From NCBI GenBank assembly GCA_963798795.1, contig CAWCUZ010000001.1, positions 1,798,001 through 1,862,000 on the forward strand: a DNA stretch of 64,000 nucleotides. Reading direction: 5' to 3'. This stretch comes from CAWCUZ01 sp963798795 (GTDB lineage Bacteria > Acidobacteriota > Vicinamibacteria > Vicinamibacterales > SCN-69-37). Both the position numbers and the translations under genes were made by a program. Below, piece by piece: positions 28,183-35,675 of the stretch (positions are counted from its first letter, which is position 1; each line of letters begins with the position of its first letter). Below the pieces are notes generated by a model. It searched no databases. It worked only from the letters and a program-made list of their open reading frames with translations, and was not told the DNA's origin.

Positions 28183-30726
28183 ATGGCGTTCCGGGCTCGG
28201 CAGGTCAGCTCCCATTTGCGGGATCACTCGCCCGGCCGCTGGCGCATGTGCCGGACCGAGCCGGGCCGGGCCGCCGGGCCGCGTGATCTCATGGCGGCCT
28301 CACGGGATTGGGTGCCGCTCGACGCTCCGACGACCGTGGCAGCCGGCCTGCGCGCCGCCGGCCGCTGGTTCCCGGACTCGGCCCGGCTCGACGAGGAGGA
28401 GTGGTGGTTCCATGCCACACTCCCGGCCCGCCAGGCCGACGCGAACACCCGGTTCGTGCTGGGGCTCGACGGGCTGGCCACGATTGCCGACGTCTGGGTG
28501 GACGGTCGGCCCGTCCTCTCGACCGACAACATGTTCCTGCGTCACGAGGTGCCGCTCGGACCCGCCGGCTCGCCCACGGACCTCGTGATCCGGTGCGCCC
28601 CGATTGCCGCCCGCCTGCAGACCCGTCGCCCCAGACCGCGGTGGCGCGCGCCGCTCGTCGCGCACCAGCAGCTTCGGTGGATCCGCACGAGCCTGCTCGG
28701 ACGGATGCCCGGCTGGTCCCCGCTGGCCCCGGCAGTCGGCCCGTGGGCCGGCGTCTGGATCGAGCGCCGCCAGGAGGCGGAAATCCGTGACGTCCGGCTT
28801 CGGACCGAGCTCCGTGATGGCGCCGGCATGCTCGACGTCGCCTGCACCGTCGTTCCGATTGGCGGCGCAACCATCCAGGGCGGCCGCGTGGATCTGATCC
28901 GCGATGGATCGGTCGCGGGCGCGCGTCTGGAGCGCCGGGGCGGCCACGAGTTCGCGGCGCGCGTCGAGGTGTCCCGCCCCGACCTCTGGTGGCCGCACAC
29001 CCACGGCGAGTCCGCGACCTACGACGTCCGGCTCGCGCTGGATGTCGAGGGCGGCGACCGGCGCGAGCTCGTGGTGGACGCGGGCGCCGTCGGCTTCCGC
29101 ACGCTCGAGCTCGACCGGGCCGATGACGGCTTCGAGTTCCATGTCAACGGCGTGCGCGTCTTCTGCCGGGGCGCGTGCTGGACGCCCCTCGATCCGCTGG
29201 CCCTCTCGGCCGCGCCGGACGAGTACCGGACCGCGCTCCGCCAGGTCACCTCGGCCGGGATGAACATGCTGCGCCTGAGCGGCGCCACCGTGTACGAGAC
29301 AGATGCGTTCCACGATGCCTGCGACGAAGCCGGCGTGCTGGTCTGGCAGGATTTGATGTTCGCGAACATGGACTATCCGGGCGACGACGAGACGTTCCTC
29401 GCGTCGGTCCGCTGCGAGGCGGCGCAGCAACTCGGCCGTCTTCAGGCCAGGCCCTCGCTGGCGCTCATCTGCGGCAACAGCGAGGTCGGCCAGCAGGCCG
29501 CCATGTGGGGCGCGCCGCGCGAGGCCTGGACCCAGCCGATGTTCAGCGACGCGCTGCCGTCGATCGCCGCGTCGATCTGCCCCGGAGTGCCCTACTGCCC
29601 GTCGAGCAGCGACGGGGGCGCGTTCCCGCACCAGGTGAACGCCGGTAGCACGTCCTACTTCGGCGTCAGCGCCTATCGCCGTCCGCTCGACGACGCGCGC
29701 CGGTCGGGCGTGCGCTTTGCGGCGGAGTGCCTCGCCTTCGCCAACATCCCCGAGGACGCGACGATTGCCACGATGCCCGGGGGGCGCGCGCTGCGCGTCC
29801 ACCACCCGGCGTGGAAAGCCGCCACGCCGCGCGATCTCGGCGCCGGTTGGGATTTCGAGGACATCCGCGACCACTATGTCGCCCGGCTCTTCCGCGTCGA
29901 TCCGACCGAGCTGCGCTACGCCGATCACGAGCGATACCTCGCCTTCGGACGCGTGGCCGCCGGCGAGGTCATGGCCGCGACCTTCGCCGAGTGGCGGCGT
30001 GCCGGCTCGGTGTGCGCGGGTGGACTGATCTGGTTCCTCCGCGACCTGGTGCCGGGCGCCGGGTGGGGCGTGATCGACGCCCGCGGCGCCGAGAAGGCCC
30101 CGTACCACTATCTGCGGCGCGCCCTGCAGCCGGTCGCCGTGTCGGTGACGGACGAGGGCTGCAGCGGCCTGTTCCTGCACGCGGTCAACGACTCGGGACG
30201 CGCCATCGACGGCACGCTGCACCTGGACCTGTTCCAGGCCGGCGAGGTCGCGGTCGGATCGGGCGCCGAGCCCGTCGTCATCGCCCCACGCTCGGCTATC
30301 TCGCGTTCCGCCATCGCGCTGCTTCCCGAGTTCCGCGATCTGTCGTACGCCTTCCGCTTCGGACCGCCCTCGGTGGATGTCGTGCACGTGCGGCTCGTCG
30401 GCGGCGACGGGGCGCAGATCACAGATGCCTTTCACTTTCCGCTCGGATACTCCCGCCGCCGGGAGTCCGACATCGGGCTCGTCGCCTCGGCTGCCGAAGG
30501 CGAATCGGGGCGCTGGTCTCTCTCAATTCGGGCTCGGGCCTTCGCCCAGGCCGTCCGCATCGATGCACTCGGGTTCCGTCCCGCCGACCAGTACTTCCAT
30601 CTCGCGCCCGGGTCGCAGCGCACGATCCGGCTCGATCGGACCGAGGCCACCAGCAGCGGTCCGCCCCGCGGCATGGTGCAGGCGCTCAACTGCGACGCCA
30701 GCGCGCGAATCGGAGGCCCGCGATGA
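28183..30726 (+). CDS. Glycoside hydrolase family 2-like protein (beta-mannosidase type)
   Basis: An 847-residue protein without a signal peptide. The N-terminal sugar-binding/jelly-roll region has GRWFPDSARLDEEEWWFHAT and TIADVWVDGRPVLSTDN. Two immunoglobulin-like domains lead to the barrel with VFCRGACWTPLDPL, MNMLRLSGATVYE and VLVWQDLMFANMDYP. The acid/base Glu is residue 434 in ICGNSEVG and the likely nucleophile Glu 515 in RFAAECLAF. Both catalytic Glu survive, so it may be active. Cytoplasmic location and position between a carrier protein and a hydrolase suggest it acts on, or binds, a glycosylated intermediate of the pathway rather than food polysaccharide. That role is inferred from context alone. 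Confidence 0.8.
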   Translation: MAFRARQVSSHLRDHSPGRWRMCRTEPGRAAGPRDLMAASRDWVPLDAPTTVAAGLRAAGRWFPDSARLDEEEWWFHATLPARQADANTRFVLGLDGLATIADVWVDGRPVLSTDNMFLRHEVPLGPAGSPTDLVIRCAPIAARLQTRRPRPRWRAPLVAHQQLRWIRTSLLGRMPGWSPLAPAVGPWAGVWIERRQEAEIRDVRLRTELRDGAGMLDVACTVVPIGGATIQGGRVDLIRDGSVAGARLERRGGHEFAARVEVSRPDLWWPHTHGESATYDVRLALDVEGGDRRELVVDAGAVGFRTLELDRADDGFEFHVNGVRVFCRGACWTPLDPLALSAAPDEYRTALRQVTSAGMNMLRLSGATVYETDAFHDACDEAGVLVWQDLMFANMDYPGDDETFLASVRCEAAQQLGRLQARPSLALICGNSEVGQQAAMWGAPREAWTQPMFSDALPSIAASICPGVPYCPSSSDGGAFPHQVNAGSTSYFGVSAYRRPLDDARRSGVRFAAECLAFANIPEDATIATMPGGRALRVHHPAWKAATPRDLGAGWDFEDIRDHYVARLFRVDPTELRYADHERYLAFGRVAAGEVMAATFAEWRRAGSVCAGGLIWFLRDLVPGAGWGVIDARGAEKAPYHYLRRALQPVAVSVTDEGCSGLFLHAVNDSGRAIDGTLHLDLFQAGEVAVGSGAEPVVIAPRSAISRSAIALLPEFRDLSYAFRFGPPSVDVVHVRLVGGDGAQITDAFHFPLGYSRRRESDIGLVASAAEGESGRWSLSIRARAFAQAVRIDALGFRPADQYFHLAPGSQRTIRLDRTEATSSGPPRGMVQALNCDASARIGGPR

Positions 30727-32550
30727 CGCCGCACCGGGCCGATCCGTTGTACTTCGGGCCGCCCGACCGGCCGCTGGCGGGCTGGCTGCATGGGCCGGAG
30801 GGTCCGCAAGCTGCGCCCCTGGGTGTGATCGTGTGCAGTCCGTTCGGCCTGGAGTGGCTCAGCGCGCACCGATCGCTGCGCCATTTCGCTGCGGCGTTCG
30901 CGGCCGCGGGTGTCGCCGCGCTTCGGTTCGACTACGACGGTACCGGCGACTCGGCGGGCCATCCCGCCGATCCCCGCCAGCTCGCACACTGGATCGAGAG
31001 CGTGGATCGGGCCATCGACGCGCTGCGCGAGCTGACGCGCGTCGACCAGGTCTGCCTGCTGGGTCTGCGCCTCGGATCGCTCGTCGCAACGCTGGCGGCC
31101 GAACGGCGCGGCGACGTCGCCGGGCTGGTCGCACTGGCGCCCGCGACGAGCGGGCGCGCGCACCTGCGCGAGTTCCGCGCCCTGGCCGAGCTCGGCGCGC
31201 GGCGCACGCCGCCCGCCTGGGCCCGGATCACGTCCGGCGTGGAGGAATCGGCCGGGTTCGTCCTGTCGGCCGAGACGCGCGAGAGCCTCGGCGGGGTCAA
31301 CCTGCTCGAGTCGGCGACGCGGCCCGCTCCGCGCGTGCTGCTGCTCGAACGCCCGGCGGTCGCGCCCGCAGACGCCTGGGCGCGTCACCTGCAGGCGCTC
31401 GGCGCGTCCGTCGATCGGCGCCCGTTCCGCGGCTACGCCGAGATGATGCTCGACCCGCACAACGCGGTCGTCCCGACCGACGCCGTGCGTCAGGCGGTGG
31501 ACTGGGTGACCGCCATCGTTCGTGCCCTGCCGCCGCGGCACGCGGACACCCGCGCCATCGATCCGGATGCGCTGGTGACCACGGTTCATCTCGAAGCGAG
31601 CGCCGGCGGCGGCCAGAAGAGCGCCATCCGTGAAAGCGCGGTGTGTGTCGACCCCGGCCGCCGCCTGTTCGGCGTGCTCGCGGAACCGGACACCGATTTC
31701 GATCCGCACGCTGAACCGCCCCGGCGCGCGGTCATCCTGCTCAATTCCGGCGGCGTCCATCATGTGGGGCCGGGACGCTTCTATGTGACGTCGGCGCGGT
31801 TCTGGGCGGCGCGCGGCGATGTCGTGCTCCGGCTCGATGTGTCGGGTCTGGGCGAGAGTGCACCGCGTCCGCCCGAACCGGAGAACGTCGTCTACACGCG
31901 CCACGCGACGGCGGATGTGGCCGCGGCAGTGCGCTTCGTCCATGAACGATTCGGGCCGATTCCGTGCGACGCGATGGGGATCTGCTCCGGCGCGTATCAC
32001 ACGCTGAAGGCGGCGGTCGCCGGCGTGCCGCTGCGCGGCATTGTCGTCATCAATCCGCTCACGTTCTTCTGGAAAGACGGGATGCCGCTCGACGAACCGG
32101 AACACGTCGCCCTGCACGGCTTCCGTCAGTACCTTCGCACCCGGAACCGGGCGGGCGGCCTGGGTGCGGCTGCTCCGGGGCCAGGTCAACCTGCGAGCCG
32201 TCGCGCGGACCGCCTGGCACCGCGTGGCCGGCTTCGTCGCCGGACGCCGGCGCGACCTGGCCCGACGGCTCCACGTCCCGCTGGCCGAGGATCTCGCCGC
32301 GGAGCTGCGGCAGATCGCGAGCCGGGGCATCGAGATGCTGTTCGTGTTCTCGGCGAACGACCCGGGCCTGCGGCTGCTGCACGAACAAGGCGGCTACACC
32401 GTGGAGGCGCTCGCGCGCGCTGGCGCGCTGCGGATCGAGACGCTCGAAGGCGCCGACCATACCTTTACCGCGCACTGGGCGCGCCGGCGGCTGGTGGACG
32501 TGCTGACGGAGCGGTTCCCCGCCACCGAGCCGGTGCCCCGGCGCCGCTGA
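30723..32550 (+). CDS. Tandem alpha/beta hydrolase (one frameshift)
   Basis: Two alpha/beta hydrolase domains in one protein of about 609 residues. Domain 1 (about 1-275) has IVCSPFGLEWLSAHRSLRHF and LRFDYDGTGDSAG. At the nucleophile elbow it has LLGLRLGSLVA, where Arg116 takes the place of Ser/Cys. Domain 2 (about 310-600) has VILLNSGGVHHVGPGR, LRLDVSGLGES and the elbow MGICSGAYHT, in which Cys421 occupies the nucleophile place with Ser422 beside it. The GLRLG elbow resembles exosortase-A-associated hydrolases. A frame change near 32160 joins it to the last part (MLFVFSANDPGLRLLHEQGG ... EGADHTFTAHWARRR with the catalytic His). The ATG overlaps the GH2 stop (ATGA). It may release or transfer the product from the carrier protein. 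Confidence 0.75.
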
Positions 32551-32582
32551 ACGACATGACGAAGAGCCTGACGGGAGCGACC

Positions 32583-33740
32583 ATGCAGACTGACCGACTG
32601 AAGACCCTCAAATCGATCGCGATGGACGTCGCCGCGAAGCATGCGGACCCGGTGGACCGTGGCGCGCGCTTTCCCGCCGAGACGCTCGACGCGCTGAAGC
32701 GCGAGCGCTTCCTGTCCGCCGGCGTCCCGGAGGAGCTGGGCGGCTGGAACGCCGGCCTGCGCGACCTCGCCACGATGTGCTCGCTGCTGGCGCAGGGGTG
32801 CGGATCCAGCGCGATGGTCCTGGCGATGCACTACATCCAGGTCGCGTGTCTCGTGCGCCACGGCCGCCAGTCCGCGTTCGTCCAGCGGTACCTGCGCGAG
32901 CTCGTCGATCGGCAGCTCCTGCTCGCCTCGATGACCTCCGAGGTCGGCACGTCCGGTGACACGCGGTCCAGCGTCTGTGCCGTGGCGCGCGACGGCGACC
33001 GCTTCACCCTGAACAAGGACGCGACCACGGGCTCGTACTGCGAGCACGCGGACGGCATCCTCGTGACGGCGCGCCAGTCGGACTCGGCGCCCGCCAACGA
33101 CCAGGTCCTCGCGCTGGTGAGGAAGGGCGACTATACGCTGAAGCAGACCACCACGTGGGACACCCTGGGCATGCGGGGCACCTCCAGCCCCGGCTTCCGG
33201 CTCGAGTCGTGCGGCCCGGTCGATCAGATCGTCCCGGGCAGCTTCGCCGACTCCTCCGCCCAGACGATGGTGCCCTACTCGCACATCCTGTGGTCGTCGC
33301 TCTGGAACGGCATCGCGACCGACGCGGTGGCCCGGGCCGGCGCCTACGTGCGGGCCGAGGCGCGCCGAAAACCCGGCGCCGTGCCGGCCACGGCCCCCCG
33401 GCTCGCCAAGGTGTCGGCCGAGCTGCAGGCCATGCGGAACAACTGGACGACACTCGCAGACGAGTTCGACGCGCTGACCGCCCGGGGCGACGGAATGGAA
33501 ACGCTGCAGTCGATCGGCTGGGGGCTGCGAATGAACAACCTGAAAATGAGCGCGTCCGAGCAGGCGCCGCAGATCGTCCATCACGCGCTGCAGATCGTCG
33601 GCATCGCCGGCTACAAGAACGACTCGCCGTTCAGCGTCGGCCGCCACTACCGCGACGTGCTGTCGGCCTCGCTGATGATCTCGAACGAACGCATCGCCAA
33701 CACGAGTGCCTCGATGCTGCTGGTGTTCAAGGACGAGTGA
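32583..33740 (+). CDS. Acyl-CoA dehydrogenase-like flavoprotein
   Basis: A 385-residue protein with the acyl-CoA dehydrogenase fold. The N-terminal helices hold FPAETLDALKRERFLSAGVP and EELGGWNAGLRDLA. The middle beta domain has LLASMTSEVGTSGDTRSSVC and TLGMRGTSSPGFRL. The C-terminal helices end with GRHYRDVLSASLMISNERIA. GGGAG lies 6 bases before the ATG at 32583; a weaker ATG is at 32556. By family it binds FAD and oxidises the C2-C3 bond of a thioester. The usual active-site Glu could not be placed with confidence. Its stop overlaps the next gene's ATG. In this setting the substrate is probably an aminoacyl thioester on the carrier protein, comparable to flavoproteins that oxidise carrier-bound amino acids in natural-product pathways. 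Confidence 0.85.
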   Translation: MQTDRLKTLKSIAMDVAAKHADPVDRGARFPAETLDALKRERFLSAGVPEELGGWNAGLRDLATMCSLLAQGCGSSAMVLAMHYIQVACLVRHGRQSAFVQRYLRELVDRQLLLASMTSEVGTSGDTRSSVCAVARDGDRFTLNKDATTGSYCEHADGILVTARQSDSAPANDQVLALVRKGDYTLKQTTTWDTLGMRGTSSPGFRLESCGPVDQIVPGSFADSSAQTMVPYSHILWSSLWNGIATDAVARAGAYVRAEARRKPGAVPATAPRLAKVSAELQAMRNNWTTLADEFDALTARGDGMETLQSIGWGLRMNNLKMSASEQAPQIVHHALQIVGIAGYKNDSPFSVGRHYRDVLSASLMISNERIANTSASMLLVFKDE

Positions 33741-34658
33741 TGGCTCCGACAACCGACGACTTCGATCCCGGGCGATTCTACGACGGCCTGGTCGAGCACA
33801 AGCTGATCATCCCGGTCGGCGTCCAGGGCATCTTCGGCCGCGGCGCCGTCTTCGAGGACGTGCTGCACCGGTTCAACGACCTGCTGACCGACCTCGCCGC
33901 CGACGACGTCGAGACGATGGTCTTTCCCGCCCGTGATCGACCGCCGCGTGCTCGAACGTGTCGAGTACATGGACTCGTTTCCGCACCTGAGCGGCGCCGT
34001 CTACAGCTTCTTCGGCAAGGAACTTGACGCGCGCACGCTCTCCGAGCGCATCCACGAGGGCCAGCCGTGGGGCGATCTGCTCGGAATGACCGACGTCGTC
34101 CTGAATCCGGCGGCGTGCTACCCGGTCTACCCGAGCTTCAGCGGCGTGCTGCCGTCGGGCGGGCGGTCCGTGACGATGCTGAACTGGGTGTTCCGCCACG
34201 AGCCGTCGGCGGAGCCGACCCGCATGCAGTCATTCCGCGTGCGCGAGTTCGTGCACGCGGGCACGCCCGACCAGGTCATCGCCTGGCGCGACGGGTGGCT
34301 CGCGCGCGGCGTCCAGCTGCTGACCGGCCTCGGCCTGCCGGCGCGGTCCGACGTCGCGTCCGATCCATTCTTCGGCCGCGGCGGCAGGATGCTGGCCGCT
34401 AATCAGAAGCAGCAGCAGCTGAAGTTCGAGGTGCTGGTCCCGGTGATCTCGCGCGACGACCCGACCGCGCTCTGCTCGTTCAATTTCCACCAGGACCATT
34501 TCGGGACGACGTTCGACATCCGGACGGCGGACGGCGCCGTCGCGCATACGGCGTGCCTGGGCTTCGGCCTGGAGCGGGTCGTGATGGCGCTGTTCAAGAC
34601 GCACGGCTTCGACCCGTCCGCCTGGCCCGAGGCCGTGCGGCGCCGGTTGTGGCCGTGA
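33740..34658 (+). CDS. Amino acid--[acyl-carrier-protein] ligase (one frameshift)
   Basis: A seryl-tRNA-synthetase-like class II enzyme of about 305 residues without the tRNA-binding coiled-coil arm. Start: MAPTTDDFDPGRFYDGLVEH, KLIIPVGVQGIFGRG. A frame change near 33930 leads to RRVLERVEYMDSFPHLSG. The three zinc ligands expected for the family are visible: Cys in LNPAACYPVYPS, Glu in NWVFRHEPSAEPTRMQSF (motif 2) and Cys in VAHTACLGFGLERVVMALF (motif 3). Family members in Bradyrhizobium activate Gly or Ala with ATP and load it on a dedicated carrier protein instead of tRNA. The amino acid used here cannot be read from the sequence. It overlaps both neighbours (TGATG, GTGA). Confidence 0.88.
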
Positions 34659-35660
34659 CGCGATCGGGGGCGTTCGTGCCACCCGCCGCTGTGCTGCCGC
34701 TCGACGCCGCCACCTACAAGCGGCACGCGCTGCACGCCGAGGACCGCGTGTGGGTCGAGAAGAACTGCTACGTCGACATCTGGATCGAGCTCGTCCACGC
34801 GCTCGGCCTCGAGCCGATGGCGATGCTGCCGTTCACCGCGGCCATCGACTTCGAGGGCGACCAGTGGACGTTCTTCAAGCCGCCGCACGGCGAGCTGGGC
34901 GACCTGTACGGCATCGACGTGCAGGAGCTGAACGTGTGGCGGCCGCTGCTCGAGCACGCCGCCGAGCACCTCGGCGCCGGCAGGCTGATCAGCACCGAGG
35001 CCGACGCGTTCTGGCTGCCCGACACGGCCGGCACCGACTACCGCGCCACCACACCAAGACGACCATCATCCTGTCGACGTCGACGTCGAACGCCGCCGGC
35101 TGGGCTACTTCCACAACGCCGGCTACTACGAGCTGGACGGCGAGGACTTCGCCGCCATGTTCCGTCTCGGTGCGCCGCCCGACCCGACCTTCATGCCGCT
35201 GTTCGCCGAGCTGGTGCGCATCGACCGCATCGTCCGTCGCCCAGCCGGCGACCTGGCCCGCGCGTCGCGCGATCTGCTGGCCCGTCATCTGGCGCGGCGA
35301 CCGGTCAGCAACCCCGTGCGCCGGTTCGCGGAGCGCTTCGCGGGCGACCTCGTCGACGCCCAGGGGCGCGGCCTGGAGTTCTACCACCAGTGGGCGTTCG
35401 CGACGACGCGCCAGTTGGGCGCCGCGAGCGAGCTGACCGCGCTCTGCCTGGAGTGGCTCGACGAGACCCTCGGCCAGCCCCCTCTCGCTGCCGCCGCACC
35501 GCCCTTCCAGCAGATTTCCGCCCACTGCAAGACGCTGATCCTGAAGGCCGCACGCGCGGTGAACGCCCGCCGCGCTCTCGACGCCGACGCCCTCTTCTTG
35601 GATATGGCCGTGGCGTGGGAGCGCGGGATCGCTGCGATCCAGGACGGCCTCAGGCGCTAG
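34655..35660 (+). CDS. DUF1839 family protein (frame disrupted)
   Basis: A protein of about 335 residues read in three pieces. The first part has HALHAEDRVWVEKNCYVDIW, ELVHALGLEPMAMLPFTA and DFEGDQWTFFKPPHGELGDL, which mark DUF1839. The short break region (35045-35090) contains DYRHHTKTTIIL across two frames. The rest has RLGYFHNAGYYELDGEDFAA and HQWAFATTRQLGAASELTAL. By recollection, DUF1839 genes are found with aminoacyl-carrier-protein ligases in proteobacteria, and a transferase role has been guessed; I know of no proven function. The start is a GTG overlapping the ligase stop. It ends the operon 15 bp before the convergent ADOP permease gene. Confidence 0.78.
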
Positions 35661-35675
35661 GCCCCGGCCCGGCGC

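Noticed and set aside
29727..33740. Apparent 1337-codon protein covering hydrolase and dehydrogenase
   Set aside because: The frame crosses the GH2 gene out of frame, then reads the hydrolase, and passes its real end because of a frameshift near 32160. The dehydrogenase has its own ribosome site and ATG at 32583.
33740..34658. Seryl-tRNA synthetase
   Set aside because: It lacks the N-terminal coiled-coil tRNA arm, has the zinc ligands of the carrier-protein ligases and sits in an operon with a carrier protein.
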